Assembly (NCBI RefSeq): GCF_020829665.1
Contig: NZ_JAIVFT010000003.1
Location: 124,001 to 188,000, forward strand
DNA length: 64,000 nucleotides
DNA from: Nostoc sp. CHAB 5824
GTDB lineage: Bacteria > Cyanobacteriota > Cyanobacteriia > Cyanobacteriales > Nostocaceae
Direction of reading: 5' to 3'
Every line of letters begins with the position of its first letter. The stretch's first letter is position 1. Below the pieces are notes generated by a model. That model did no database searches. It worked only from the letters and a program-made list of their open reading frames with translations, and was not told where the DNA came from. The position numbers were made by a program, and so were the translations under genes. Positions 25,747 to 35,864 of this stretch are shown in pieces.

Positions 25747-26281
25747 TAGGAATAGATTTCAGGAGTTGTACTGGATTTTCTATCTAGTAAATTCGTCCCA
25801 TATTCAAAGCTACAACATAAATACTGAGGCAGAGGATTTTTTATTTGTTATGATTTACTAGTGAAGGCAAACTACGAGAGTCAGGCTCTTATAAAATGGA
25901 TACTTTACCCATTTGTGTGACTCTGTAGTATCTGATTTTTGACTTGATAGCCAAGAGAAAATTCTTGAAGAAGAATTCAGAAATCAGAATTCAGGAGTCA
26001 GAATTAAGCTGATGCGCGTCTAAAGTATATAAATACTCTCGATGGTCGTTAACTGTTGACTGTTGACTGTTGACGGGTTTTCAGTCATCAGTCATCAGTC
26101 ATCAGGTAAATGTACAATATTATTTGCGTAACAGCTTAATTACTAGAGGATTCTAATTCCTGACTCCTAAATTCTGTTTTGATAAAATCCAGGCTAATAA
26201 CTTTAAGTAAACCAAGCAGGGCGCCCGAATAACTACCAAAGCCAACACCTGATAAAACCAGATCACCGAAACAGTTGAGCG
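25747..26281. other. Intergenic region with heptamer and MITE repeats
   Basis: It contains (C)AGAATTCAG-type words at 25970-26003 and a MITE copy at 26005-26138 (listed separately). A minus-strand open frame at 26136-26363 overlaps the next gene and is not credible. Confidence 0.5.
26005..26138. repeat. MITE-like repeat, TAAGCTG family, copy 4
   Basis: TAAGCTGATGCGCG to TTGCGTAACAGCTTA, with three TGTTGAC heptamers and three CAGTCAT units. It is closely related to copy 1 (4187), which has one fewer CAGTCAT. Confidence 0.75.
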
Positions 26282-27991
26282 ATGAATAGTTTGTTTGGTA
26301 ATTGGGCCAGCACCCTGAGAAAAAATTCCCTATTGCTGGTTCTTTCAATGGTGCTGCCAACATTTGAAATTAGTAATTCTGTCTTGGCAGCAGAGCGGAT
26401 TTATGCATCTTATTCAGCTTTAGAGCTTTCCATTTCAGTCAGCACTTTAGAAAACTACGCTAAAACAGGTGTAATTAACGAAGACTTGGCAGCGTATCAG
26501 CAATATCTGCCTCTACAACAGCTTCAAGAATTGCGGCGGATTTTACTCAATCGTGTGAAAGTTAGTCCGGTAATAGTTTCGCAACTTCTCTACACACCGC
26601 AAGGAGAATTGTTGCTGCATCGGTTGGCGCAAGTGATTAAAACCACTCACCCAGAACCAGGATTTGGTACCTTACGTTCGGCGCTAATTTTAGCCTCTGC
26701 TGAATCGGGAGGCTTGACACTTTTGAATGTGTTGCGTAAATATCCCACCAGCAGCATTCGCCTTGATGTCGCAGAGACTTTAGAAATAGCTACGGAATTG
26801 GAGAAACTTGTTAACCAAACCCAGCGTGCGATCGCAGCAGTTTCGCAAGAGTCTAAAATAGAAGCTGCTACCATCAAACAACCAAATTTATCGCAATTAC
26901 CTGATTTACAAGTTCCGGGAAAGTTGAAGTCGCAAAAATACACTTTAAAGTTTTCCGACTCAACGCGCAATCGGCTTTTATTAACTGATATTTATATTCC
27001 CAATGTCCAGAATAGCGCACCCATAATTGTGATTTCTCACGGGTTGGGTTTAGATAGCAGCAACTTTCAATATTTAGCCACGCACCTAGCTTCCTACGGA
27101 TTCGCCGTTGTCGTTCCCAATCATCCTGGTAGTGATGCCAAACAATTACATTCTCTATTGAATGGACACGCCAGTGAAGTAGCAGAACCAAGTGAATTTA
27201 AAGACCGTCCAATGGACATAACATATATACTGAATCAATTGGAAAAAGGTAATCAATCTGATTCACGATTTAAAGGTCGGTTAAATCTGCAACAAGTTGG
27301 AGTATTTGGTCAATCTTTGGGAGGCTACACAGCCTTAGCCCTGGCAGGCGCTAAAATCAACTTTGAGCAGTTAAAACTTGACTGTCAACCAGCAGCACTG
27401 CAAAATACCTGGAATATGTCTTTAATGCTCCAGTGTCGTGCTTTAGAATTGAGCATTAGCAAGTCTGCCAAGGATTATAACCTGCGGGATGAGAGAGTGA
27501 AAGCTGCGATCGCAGTTAATCCCATTACTAGTTCTATTTTCGGCAAGGCTGGCTTAAGTCAAATTAAAACTCCAGTGATGATTGTCAGCAGTAGTGATGA
27601 TACAGTTGCACCAGCTTTATCCGAGCAAATTCTACCTTTCTCCTGGTTTACTAATTCACAAAAGTATCTCGTCATGCTTGTAGGTGGCACTCACTTTTCC
27701 ACCATTGGTAATGGCAATCCTGCAAATCAACAAGTAGCATTACCTGCTGATATGATTGGTGATGCTTCCCAAGCGCGTCGTTACATGAATGTTTTAAGTT
27801 TACCTTTCTTCCAAACCTATGTTGCAGGAAGACTGCAATACACGCCCTACCTTAACGCCGCTTACACCCAAAGCATTTCTAGTAAGTCGCTTGGTTTGAG
27901 TCTCGTCAAGTCATTGAATACAACCGAATTAGCACAATTGCTGGATATTAAAGGAGCCAAACCCGCAAAAAAAAACTCCCCAACACCATAG
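26282..27991 (+). CDS. Secreted alpha/beta hydrolase with N-terminal DUF1400 domain
   Basis: The 569-residue protein has a signal peptide (about 15-37, ending VLAAE), then a DUF1400-type helical domain (about 38-165; RIYASYSALELSISVSTLEN, LLYTPQGELLLHRL). An alpha/beta-hydrolase domain follows (about 215-520) with PIIVISHGLGLDSSNFQYLA as oxyanion strand, nucleophile Ser in GVFGQSLGGYTALA, an Asp in SSSDDTVAP and the catalytic His in GGTHFST. This two-domain form is common in cyanobacteria and probably acts as an extracytoplasmic lipase or esterase. The substrate is unknown. The gene starts 144 bases after MITE copy 4. Confidence 0.85.
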   Translation: MNSLFGNWASTLRKNSLLLVLSMVLPTFEISNSVLAAERIYASYSALELSISVSTLENYAKTGVINEDLAAYQQYLPLQQLQELRRILLNRVKVSPVIVSQLLYTPQGELLLHRLAQVIKTTHPEPGFGTLRSALILASAESGGLTLLNVLRKYPTSSIRLDVAETLEIATELEKLVNQTQRAIAAVSQESKIEAATIKQPNLSQLPDLQVPGKLKSQKYTLKFSDSTRNRLLLTDIYIPNVQNSAPIIVISHGLGLDSSNFQYLATHLASYGFAVVVPNHPGSDAKQLHSLLNGHASEVAEPSEFKDRPMDITYILNQLEKGNQSDSRFKGRLNLQQVGVFGQSLGGYTALALAGAKINFEQLKLDCQPAALQNTWNMSLMLQCRALELSISKSAKDYNLRDERVKAAIAVNPITSSIFGKAGLSQIKTPVMIVSSSDDTVAPALSEQILPFSWFTNSQKYLVMLVGGTHFSTIGNGNPANQQVALPADMIGDASQARRYMNVLSLPFFQTYVAGRLQYTPYLNAAYTQSISSKSLGLSLVKSLNTTELAQLLDIKGAKPAKKNSPTP

Positions 27992-28083
27992 TTAGCTTCG
28001 GATTTTGGATGTTGGATATTGGTGTTGCATTGCTGCATGTAATGATTTTTATTTGACTTTGTACAGATTCTAAGCAACTCAGC

Positions 28084-30204
28084 TTAGACAATCGCTAAAT
28101 TAGTTAAGTCGCCTTTGTAGCCACTAATCTCAATAACAGCATCTGTAAGGGCAGAAAACCCATTAGTACTATCATTGAGTGCCACAAAAGTCCGCTGATG
28201 ACTGCCTGTAGCTAAGGTAAAAGTTGCCGCACCTTTAGCCACAAAAGCAGTTGCAGTCAATATCTGTTGTATGTCTGACAGATTCAAACTTGCAACAGGG
28301 CCAAGTTGAAGCAAATTGGTGGCTGAAACTGCATTTAGACTATCAATTTTATCTTCACCGATTTTCAAGTCAGTAATTTTATCAAAACCAGACAGCAGCG
28401 AATCACTTAGGTTATTGATCACAAATTTATCATTCCCACAACCGCCTATGAGGTTATCACTACAACTGCCACCGTTGAGGATATCATTACCGTTACCACC
28501 AACTAGTTTGTCATTTCCTGCTAATCCAAATAGTTTATCGTTGCCGTTTTTTCCGAAAATTTGATCATTGCCAGTTCTACCAGTGAGTGTATCTTTACAG
28601 TTGCTACCGTATAAGGTTTTGTTTGGTACATTTGCATCGTTGGTAGTTGTACTGAGCAGTTGACCGTTGGCATTATATAAATAACTGGCAACTGCATCAA
28701 TAATACCATCGCTGTTATTGTCAATATCTGCTGAAGTCAGTTTGCCATTGGCATCGTAGTTGTAACTAGTAATCTCGTCAGCAAGACCATCATTATTTTT
28801 GTCAACTACCTGTGCAGTGAGTTTACCGTTAGCATCGTAGCTGTAAGCAGTTACCTCATCAATGATGCCATCACGATTATTATCAATCTTCTGTGTAGTT
28901 AGTTTTCCCTTAGCATCGTAGCTATATATACCAACCGCATCGATTACACCATCATTATTGAAGTCATAACTGGCGCTTGTGCGTCCATATGTATAGGTTT
29001 TGACATTATCAGTTATGCCGTCGGGCTTGTAGTCATAAATACTATTAATTATGCCGTCGCCTTTGTAGTCTTGGCTAGAGGATATCAGATTACCGTTGGC
29101 ATCATAAGTATAGGTTGTGACACTCTCAGCTATGCGATCGCCAGTGTAGTCTTCGCTAAAAGATATCCGGTTACCCTTGGCATCATAAGTATAGGTATAG
29201 ACATAATCAACTGAGGGCCCCTCGGTTTCGCCATTATAGACAGAATCAACTATGCCGTTGCCGTTATAGTCTTTGCTTTCCGATGTCAGGTTGCCGTTGA
29301 CATCATAAGTATAAGTTTCGGCATAATCAGTAATGCCGTCGCCGTTGTAGTCACGGCTAAAAAATGTCAACTTCCCGTTGACATCATAACTATAAGTATA
29401 GGTTGTGACACGATCAGCGATGCCGTCGCCGCCGTAGTCATAGCTTTCGGATATCAGCTTGCCCTTGGCATCATAAGTATAGGTTGTGACACGATAAGAG
29501 ATGCCATCGTAGTCATAGCTTTCGGATATCAGCTTGCCCTCGGCATCATAAGTATAAGTATAGAAATCATAAAAGATGCCATCGAAGTCATAGCTATAAG
29601 ATGCCTTGTTGCCCTTGGCATCATAAGTATAGGTTGCGACTGTATCAGCGATGCCGTCGCCGTTGCTGTCATAGCTTTCAGATATCAGCTTGCCCTTGGC
29701 ATCATAAGTATTAGTATAGACACGATCAGCGATGCCGTCGCCGTTCTCGTCAGCACTAAAGGATGTCAGGTTGCCTTTGGCATCATAAGTCTTAGTATAG
29801 AGACGATCAGCGATGCCGTCGCCGTTGTCGTCATAGTTAGAAGATGTCTCGTTGCCCTTGGCATCATAAGTATAGGTTTCGACATAATTAACAATGCCGT
29901 CGCCGTTGTCGTCACGACTAAAGGATGTCTTGTTACCGTTGACATCATAAGTAGAAGTTTCGACATAATCAGCGATGCCGTCGCCGTTGCTGTCACGATT
30001 AAAGGATGTCTGTTTACCGTTGGCATCATAAGTATAAGTTTCAACATAATCAGCAATGCCGTCGCCGTTTTTGTCTTCGCTTAAGGATGTCACGTTATAG
30101 CCGTAGGTAATAACTGAGTCTATTGTCCTATCACTGTTGTTGTCTATGCTTTGGGATATTAGTTTGCCGTCGGCATCGTAAATATAAGTTGTGGTTGAGG
30201 TCAT
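28084..30204 (-). CDS. Large secreted YD-repeat / RTX-type calcium-binding protein
   Basis: Of the 706 residues, the first about 500 form roughly 19 units of about 25 residues. Each has a tyrosine-rich strand ([12 protein letters not shown]) and a calcium-loop-like DxNxDGxxD segment ([11 protein letters not shown]). After [12 protein letters not shown] there are hemolysin-type nonapeptide repeats ([16 protein letters not shown], about 530-585), then a C-terminal domain of the kind found on type I-secreted cyanobacterial proteins. There is no N-terminal signal peptide, which fits type I secretion. Units are also similar at DNA level, suggesting recent expansion by unequal recombination. The role is probably cell surface, sheath or adhesion. 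Confidence 0.85.
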   Translation of the reverse strand: MTSTTTYIYDADGKLISQSIDNNSDRTIDSVITYGYNVTSLSEDKNGDGIADYVETYTYDANGKQTSFNRDSNGDGIADYVETSTYDVNGNKTSFSRDDNGDGIVNYVETYTYDAKGNETSSNYDDNGDGIADRLYTKTYDAKGNLTSFSADENGDGIADRVYTNTYDAKGKLISESYDSNGDGIADTVATYTYDAKGNKASYSYDFDGIFYDFYTYTYDAEGKLISESYDYDGISYRVTTYTYDAKGKLISESYDYGGDGIADRVTTYTYSYDVNGKLTFFSRDYNGDGITDYAETYTYDVNGNLTSESKDYNGNGIVDSVYNGETEGPSVDYVYTYTYDAKGNRISFSEDYTGDRIAESVTTYTYDANGNLISSSQDYKGDGIINSIYDYKPDGITDNVKTYTYGRTSASYDFNNDGVIDAVGIYSYDAKGKLTTQKIDNNRDGIIDEVTAYSYDANGKLTAQVVDKNNDGLADEITSYNYDANGKLTSADIDNNSDGIIDAVASYLYNANGQLLSTTTNDANVPNKTLYGSNCKDTLTGRTGNDQIFGKNGNDKLFGLAGNDKLVGGNGNDILNGGSCSDNLIGGCGNDKFVINNLSDSLLSGFDKITDLKIGEDKIDSLNAVSATNLLQLGPVASLNLSDIQQILTATAFVAKGAATFTLATGSHQRTFVALNDSTNGFSALTDAVIEISGYKGDLTNLAIV

Positions 30205-30498
30205 AAACTTATGTTCCTAAATAAATATTTGTATAGCTCCAGTTGGGTACCGCTATGGATTTTAATCACATTTATTTTAAGAGCAGTAGGGAAAATACTG
30301 ATATTAGCATTTTATCAGCATCATAAATGCTTTGCAATCAGTGCTGAATACAGTAATTACTCGGTTGCAGTACATACTCTTGTTATGTAAATAGCACTTA
30401 CGAAAATTTCCTCGCATTCATACTTATCGGCATATACATTAAAGAAATGTGACATTTAATTGCGCTATTGTAAAAATCAGCTTTACATAAGTTGATTT

Positions 30499-32823
30499 AT
30501 GAGCCAGCCTGAAAATACTACTACCCAAGCTACTGCTCTGACTAACCACGATCGCAAACCTATTCACATACCTGGCTCTATTCAACCTCATGGTGTTCTA
30601 CTGGCACTCAGTACTCAGCTAGAGATACTGCAAGTTAGCAACAATACCCAAGTATATTTAGGCAAAGAGCCAGAAGATTTGCTCGGTAAACCGTTGAGCT
30701 ATTTGCTAGAAGCTCAACTAGTAGAAGCTGTAAAGCAGTGCTTGGTAAAAAAAATTGGCAGTCCTAATGCTTTCAAAGTATCAATAAATACTTTGCATCG
30801 GCAACGAGATTTTGACGCTATTGCTCATCGTACAGAAGAGGCTGTGATTCTGGAGTTAGAACCGACTGACTCAAAATCTGAGGTGAGTTTCTTAGGCTTT
30901 CATGCTTTGGCGGGTGAAGCGATCGCTAAAATGCAAAGGACATCCAATCTGGTAGAATTTTTGCATTTAGTAGCTGAAGAAGTCCAAAAAATCACCGATT
31001 TTGATCGGGTAATGGTCTATAAATTTGACCAGTCGGGAGCGGGTTCTGTTGTTTCAGAAGTAAAACGAGAAGATTTATCACCTTATTTAGGACTCCACTA
31101 TCCCGCTACAGATATTCCAGCGCAGGCTAGGGAGTTATACACGCGCTGCTTTCTGCGATTTCTCCCCGATTTGACTGCCGAACCTATCAAACTAGTTCCA
31201 ACGGAAAATCCCACAACACATCAGCATCTTGACTTAAGTTACTCTGTGCTACGAAGTTTTGATTCGTGTTGTGCTGAATATCATCAAAATATGGGAGTAA
31301 AGGCTCTTTTGGTGATTTCACTCATTCAAGAGCAGAAGCTTTGGGGATTAATATCTTGCCATCATTTAACATCAAAGTATGTTTCTTACGAAGTCCGTAA
31401 GATGTGCGAATTTTTGGGACAAATTGTGTCTTCGGAGTTAGCGCACAAAATTAGTTATTCGGAATGGGATTATAAAGTAAAGCTCAAATCCCTACAGTCT
31501 GATTTCCTAGAGTCCATTTCTCAGGCAGATAATTTTATCGATGCTCTAATTAAACCTGAAATCCGTTTGCTCGATCTTGTCAGTGCCTCTGGAGCGGCGG
31601 TTTGTCTGGATAATGAAATTACCCTAGTGGGAGCAACACCGAATATTCGTGAAGTTCGGGCGTTAATTGAATGGGCGGATATTCAAGTTAATGACAACCT
31701 GTTTTTCACCGATTCTCTGCCCAAGCTTTACCCAGAGGCGCTCATATTTAAAGATACTGCCAGTGGCTTGCTGCTACTGCGGATTTCTAAAGTCCGGCGT
31801 TATTATATTCTTTGGTTTCGCCCCGAAGTTATCCAAACGGTAAACTGGGCAGGTAATCCCAACGAATCCATTCAAACTCAGACAGATGATAGCCTTACCC
31901 TGTCTCCACGAAAATCCTTTGAACAATGGCAAGAAACGGTTAGATTAACTTCTCTACCTTGGGAAACCTGTGAACTTGAGAGTGCGATCGCTCTGAGTAA
32001 TGCGATCGTTGGTATTGTACTATCTAAGGCGGATGAATTAGCTAAAATCAACTTGGAGTTAGAGCGCAGCAACCGGGAATTAGCCTCTTTTGCCTACGCT
32101 GCTTCCCATGACCTCAAAGAGCCATTGCGGGGAATTTATAACTTCTCAACAGTCCTGTTAGAAGACTATGCCCAAGTCTTAGATGATGATGGAATTGAGT
32201 GCTTGCAAACAGTAGTTTCCTTGTCTGTACGCATGGAAACTCTTATTAATGCTCTACTGCGGTTATCGCAGTTAGGACATGCACAACTGCGAGAGCAAGC
32301 AACTGACCTCAACGAATTGGTTACTCAAGTGATTGAAGTCTTTCGTGCTAGCCGCCAAGACTCTGGACTTGTGGATATTCGCATTCCTCGACCTTTACCA
32401 ACAGTTCAGTGTGACCGAGTTTTGGTTAATGAAGTCTTCAGCAATCTCCTGGGCAATGCCTTCAAATACAACGATAAGCCAGAGCAATGGGTTGAGATTG
32501 GCTACCTTTCTCAAGAAGAAGCAGGGGGACAAGGGGACAAGGGGACAAGGGGACAAGGGGACAAGGAGACAGGGGGACAGGAAGAATATAACCCTACCCA
32601 ATCCCTAATCTTTTATGTCCGAGATAACGGTATTGGAATTCCACAGCATCACCTAGAAACTATCTTTCGACTATTTAAGCGGCTCCACTCCCAGGAAAAA
32701 TACGGTGGAGGAGCAGGTGCAGGATTAGCTATTGTTAAGAAGATTGTTGAGCTTCATAATGGTCAAATTTGGGTTGAATCTACCGTAGGCGTTGGCTCAA
32801 TTTTCTATTTCACGCTGGAATAG
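30499..32823 (+). CDS. Phytochrome-type sensor histidine kinase (PAS-GAF-PHY-HisKA-HATPase)
   Basis: The 774-residue red/far-red photoreceptor has PAS about 15-125 (KPIHIPGSIQPHG), GAF about 145-315 with the DIP motif at 205-207, PHY about 330-505 with PRKSF, and a kinase with H537 in ASHDLKEPLRG, an N box (SNLLGNAFKYND) and DNGIGIP. The bilin site reads SFDSCCAEYHQNMGV: C257 aligns with the Cph1 chromophore Cys, but the invariant next His is replaced by C258. The bacteriophytochrome N-terminal Cys position is His17. Residues about 675-696 (GGQGDKGTRGQGDK) are encoded by a 9-bp tandem repeat between the N box and G1. An Rcp1-like regulator follows after 52 bases. Confidence 0.93.
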   Translation: MSQPENTTTQATALTNHDRKPIHIPGSIQPHGVLLALSTQLEILQVSNNTQVYLGKEPEDLLGKPLSYLLEAQLVEAVKQCLVKKIGSPNAFKVSINTLHRQRDFDAIAHRTEEAVILELEPTDSKSEVSFLGFHALAGEAIAKMQRTSNLVEFLHLVAEEVQKITDFDRVMVYKFDQSGAGSVVSEVKREDLSPYLGLHYPATDIPAQARELYTRCFLRFLPDLTAEPIKLVPTENPTTHQHLDLSYSVLRSFDSCCAEYHQNMGVKALLVISLIQEQKLWGLISCHHLTSKYVSYEVRKMCEFLGQIVSSELAHKISYSEWDYKVKLKSLQSDFLESISQADNFIDALIKPEIRLLDLVSASGAAVCLDNEITLVGATPNIREVRALIEWADIQVNDNLFFTDSLPKLYPEALIFKDTASGLLLLRISKVRRYYILWFRPEVIQTVNWAGNPNESIQTQTDDSLTLSPRKSFEQWQETVRLTSLPWETCELESAIALSNAIVGIVLSKADELAKINLELERSNRELASFAYAASHDLKEPLRGIYNFSTVLLEDYAQVLDDDGIECLQTVVSLSVRMETLINALLRLSQLGHAQLREQATDLNELVTQVIEVFRASRQDSGLVDIRIPRPLPTVQCDRVLVNEVFSNLLGNAFKYNDKPEQWVEIGYLSQEEAGGQGDKGTRGQGDKETGGQEEYNPTQSLIFYVRDNGIGIPQHHLETIFRLFKRLHSQEKYGGGAGAGLAIVKKIVELHNGQIWVESTVGVGSIFYFTLE
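32521..32582. repeat. 9-bp tandem repeat inside the phytochrome kinase domain
   Basis: GGGGACAA-type units repeat every 9 bases about six times. As the unit is a multiple of three, the reading frame is kept and a Gly/Asp/Lys-rich loop of about 22 residues is added. Confidence 0.8.
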
Positions 32824-32875
32824 TTTAATATAATAACCAAATATGTATTTTTGTTAAGCTCTTTTAAGACCACGA

Positions 32876-33331
32876 ATGACAAAAAAACTTCATGAACCGC
32901 TGCTCGTTGTTGAGGACAGCAATGAAGATTTTCGGATGCTACAACGTCTGATGCGGCGCATGTCCGTTCAGAACCCCATACATCGTTGTACTAATGGGGA
33001 TGAGGTTTTAGACTTCCTCTATCAACTAGGAAGCGAAGCCTTACGCAACTCTAAAGTAGCACTACGACCCTCTGTTATCTTGCTCGATCTGAATTTGCCA
33101 GGTATTGATGGCCGTGACATTTTAGATCGGCTCAAGCAAGACAAGAGTTTCAAGGAAATCCCCATCGTTGTTTTTACCACATCATCTAACCCCAAGGATA
33201 TCGAATTGTGCTACCAAAAGGGCGCAAACGGATATCTGGTAAAGCCGATGGATGCTCAGGAACTAAAAAAGACGATTCAGGCATTTGTGGACTATTGGCT
33301 TGAAGCCAATATGCCGCCAGTTTTGGATTAA
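32876..33331 (+). CDS. Single-domain response regulator, Rcp1-like
   Basis: This 151-residue CheY-like receiver is of the phytochrome-partner type. The acidic pocket is VVEDSNED, the phospho-acceptor is D71 in ILLDLNLPG, T/S is in VFTTSSNPKD and the Lys is in LVKPMD. The Rcp1-type features are the long insert after helix 2 (LYQLGSEALRNSKVALRP) and the C-terminal WLEANMPP. It begins 52 bases after the phytochrome kinase stop, so it should be co-transcribed and receive phosphate from it. It has no output domain, so it must act through a protein partner. Confidence 0.92.
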   Translation: MTKKLHEPLLVVEDSNEDFRMLQRLMRRMSVQNPIHRCTNGDEVLDFLYQLGSEALRNSKVALRPSVILLDLNLPGIDGRDILDRLKQDKSFKEIPIVVFTTSSNPKDIELCYQKGANGYLVKPMDAQELKKTIQAFVDYWLEANMPPVLD

Positions 33332-33613
33332 TTTGTTTATTCTCTGTTGATGAGGCAGTAGGGAAAAAAGGATAACGAAAGAGACGGCTTAGAGGAGACA
33401 GCGACATTTTCCTCTTTGAGTCACTGTGTCTGCTTGTCTCTTTTAGATGCGTTTTCCCCATTTTTTTGTTTGTCTCACTGCTTATCTTGCTTTAGAATTA
33501 CTAAAGAATTTAGATTTTATTTACACTTATTTTATATTATTTTTAGAATTATGCAATAAAAACGCAATCTGGATAAAAGGGATCTACATGGCTCCCCGAT
33601 CCTCATACTTAAT

Positions 33614-35335
33614 ATGTTGGACACATGGACGCTACTCATCATTGATGATTGTGCAGCAGATCGAAAAATCTATCGTCGATATCTGTTGAAAGATCCGCAC
33701 CAGTCCTACCAGATTTTGGAGGCAGACTGTGCAGAAGAAGCACTTGCTTTGTGCCAAAAAATCCGCTGCGATGTCATTCTGCTAGATTTTTGCCTACCTG
33801 ATATGAGTGGGTTAGAACTCTTCGATCAGATGCAGCAGAAGATATTTGAGACTTCTGTCCCTGTGATTATGTTGACAGGGCGTGGCGATGAAGAGATAGC
33901 TGTGAAAGCAATGAAACGGGGTGCGTTGGATTATTTGGTCAAGCAAAATCTGACACAGGATGTACTGCAACTAACAGTCCGCAACGCTATTAAGCAATCG
34001 TGCTTGCAAGCCCAACTTAGCAAAACTCAAGAGCGACAACGCCTAATTGCCACAACTGCTCTAAGAATTCGCCAGTCTCTTAACCTAGAGCAAATTTTGA
34101 ATACTGCTGTAGCTGAAGTACAGCAACTTCTGAAGTGCGATCGCGTGATGGTGTATCAGTTCGCCCCAGATGCCGACGGTAAAATTGTTGCCTCCTCAGT
34201 TGAGTCATACCGCACTGTAACATTGTGCGATCGCATTGGGGCTGGGGACAGGGGGCTGGGGACTGGGGACTGGAGACAAGGAGACATACTGATAACTAAG
34301 GAAGAGTTTTCCCGATCCCCAATCCCCAATCCCCAATCCCCCATCCCTTATATCTATGAGCTTGGCTTATGTAATTGTGTCAGCCTGAAAGAGCAATTTA
34401 ATACTAAGGCAAATTTGGTAGTTCCTATTAATCTGAGCAACAACGGGAACCCAACCCCCAAGCTTTGGGGTTTGTTGATTGCTCACCAGAATTCCGGGGA
34501 ACGACAGTGGCAAACTGATGATGCCCAAATGCTCAATGAAGTTTCGGTGCAACTAGCGATCGCCATCCAACAAGCTGAATTGCTAGCCCAAACTCAAGCA
34601 GCACTTGCCAAAGAAAAGCAACTCAATGCATTTAAATCTCAAATCATTGCAACGGTTTCCCATGAGTATCGAACGCCGCTAACTTCAATTCTGGCGGCTG
34701 CATCAACTTTGGTAAAACATAGCCAGCAACTGGATGAGTCTAAACAACAAAGGTTCTTGGGAATAATTGAACACAAAGCAAGGTATATGTCCAAGCTTGT
34801 GAATAACATGCTTCTAGTTAACCAATTTGAACTGGAAAAACCCAAATTTCAGCCAATCCTGCTTGATTTACTGCAATTTTTTTCTGAGTTGATAGAACAA
34901 GAGCGAGAGACGACAGGCGATCGCCACGAATTGATTTTTAAAATTACTGGTAATAACCAGGGCTTTTGGGGCGATCGCGGACTTTTGCAGCAAATTTTTA
35001 CTAACTTAATATCTAATGCAATTAAGTACTCTCCAGATGGAGGTACTGTAGAATTCCACCTCATCGGTAAAGAATCAGAAGTAATCTTTTACATCAAAGA
35101 TCAGGGAATTGGTATCCCGATGGCTGATCAAGAAAATTTGTTTCAATCGTTCAGTCGTGGAAGTAACGTTGACACAATCCCCGGTACAGGATTAGGGCTA
35201 GCGATCGCTAAAGCTTGTGTCGAGTTACATGGTGGTGATATTACCTTGTCTAGTGAAGTGGGACAAGGAACTAAAGTTATAGTCAGCTTACCGAAGATAT
35301 GCCCAATAGCTAAACTATCTCCATCATCAACTTGA
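33614..35335 (+). CDS. Response regulator-GAF-histidine kinase hybrid
   Basis: The 573-residue protein has an N-terminal receiver (D58 in VILLDFCLPDMSG, LVK at 108-110). A phytochrome-like GAF domain follows (about 140-325; LLKCDRVMVYQFAPDADGKI, LWGLLIAHQ). The kinase has H350 in TVSHEYRTPLTS, an N box near FTNLISNAIKYSPDGG, G1 DQGIGIP and G2 GTGLGLAIAKA. Residues about 210-246 are a repeat-derived insertion (GDRGLGTGDWRQGD, RSPIPNPQSPIP) within the GAF domain. A receiver-first order suits a kinase driven by an upstream phosphorelay, plausibly the adjacent phytochrome system. No bilin Cys motif is evident. It lies 282 bases downstream of the regulator gene. Confidence 0.9.
   Translation: MLDTWTLLIIDDCAADRKIYRRYLLKDPHQSYQILEADCAEEALALCQKIRCDVILLDFCLPDMSGLELFDQMQQKIFETSVPVIMLTGRGDEEIAVKAMKRGALDYLVKQNLTQDVLQLTVRNAIKQSCLQAQLSKTQERQRLIATTALRIRQSLNLEQILNTAVAEVQQLLKCDRVMVYQFAPDADGKIVASSVESYRTVTLCDRIGAGDRGLGTGDWRQGDILITKEEFSRSPIPNPQSPIPYIYELGLCNCVSLKEQFNTKANLVVPINLSNNGNPTPKLWGLLIAHQNSGERQWQTDDAQMLNEVSVQLAIAIQQAELLAQTQAALAKEKQLNAFKSQIIATVSHEYRTPLTSILAAASTLVKHSQQLDESKQQRFLGIIEHKARYMSKLVNNMLLVNQFELEKPKFQPILLDLLQFFSELIEQERETTGDRHELIFKITGNNQGFWGDRGLLQQIFTNLISNAIKYSPDGGTVEFHLIGKESEVIFYIKDQGIGIPMADQENLFQSFSRGSNVDTIPGTGLGLAIAKACVELHGGDITLSSEVGQGTKVIVSLPKICPIAKLSPSST
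34237..34344. repeat. Heptanucleotide-type repeat inserted in the GAF domain coding sequence
   Basis: GGGGACTGG-type units (34237-34275) and the opposite-sense CCCCAATCCCCAAT units (34316-34344) bracket about 40 bases, forming an inverted pair that adds about 36 residues in frame. Confidence 0.7.
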
Positions 35336-35336
35336 C

Positions 35337-35864
35337 CTAACCTCGAATTTCTAGTTTGGTAATCAGCCATTCTTTGATTGTTTTCCCACAAGGCTCAGAA
35401 CTTTGGCAATCATTGACGTTTTCTAGCCCATAATACATCTGTACTTTTTTGTTGACGTATTTCTCTGGTTCGCAAATATCAAATGATGCACCGACACTTT
35501 CATATAATTTACCCTTTTCATCGACAACAGTAACGTAGCATTTTAAGTCTCCATTTTGCATGTCTTTGATAGTACCCAATCTCGGCTTACCCTTAGGAAC
35601 TTCATTAACTTTTTTATTTTTAATAGATGTATTTTCATTTGCTATTGAACTACTAGTTTTTTTGCTAACTTCAATATTATCTAACTTTCCTTTATTTGCA
35701 GAGATAAATTCAGAATTAACTGGGGTAGTTGTTGCAGTATTTGCTTGATTAACTTTATTCTTTTGAGAAGTACTCTTGTCAGAGTCGCCACAACTCACAA
35801 TCAATATAGAACAAAGAATTAATGTAGTACTGAAGATTATTTTTTTCATTTGATTTATGTTCAT
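35337..35864 (-). CDS. Lipoprotein of unknown function
   Basis: The 175-residue protein has a lipoprotein signal (IIFSTTLILCSILIVSCG, lipobox IVSC). A Ser/Thr/Asn/Lys-rich linker (about 28-85) leads to a small domain (about 90-175) with four cysteines (DLKCYVTVVDEKG, FDICEPEKY, DCQSSEPCGK), probably forming two disulfides. It is predicted to be anchored at the periplasmic face of a membrane. No family is recognised. It converges with the upstream kinase, whose stop is 1 base beyond its own. Confidence 0.75.
   Translation of the reverse strand: MNINQMKKIIFSTTLILCSILIVSCGDSDKSTSQKNKVNQANTATTTPVNSEFISANKGKLDNIEVSKKTSSSIANENTSIKNKKVNEVPKGKPRLGTIKDMQNGDLKCYVTVVDEKGKLYESVGASFDICEPEKYVNKKVQMYYGLENVNDCQSSEPCGKTIKEWLITKLEIRG

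Noticed and set aside
35337..35864. Plus-strand 62-residue hydrophobic frame at 35560-35748
   Set aside because: It is antisense within the lipoprotein gene, which has a clear lipobox and paired cysteines.
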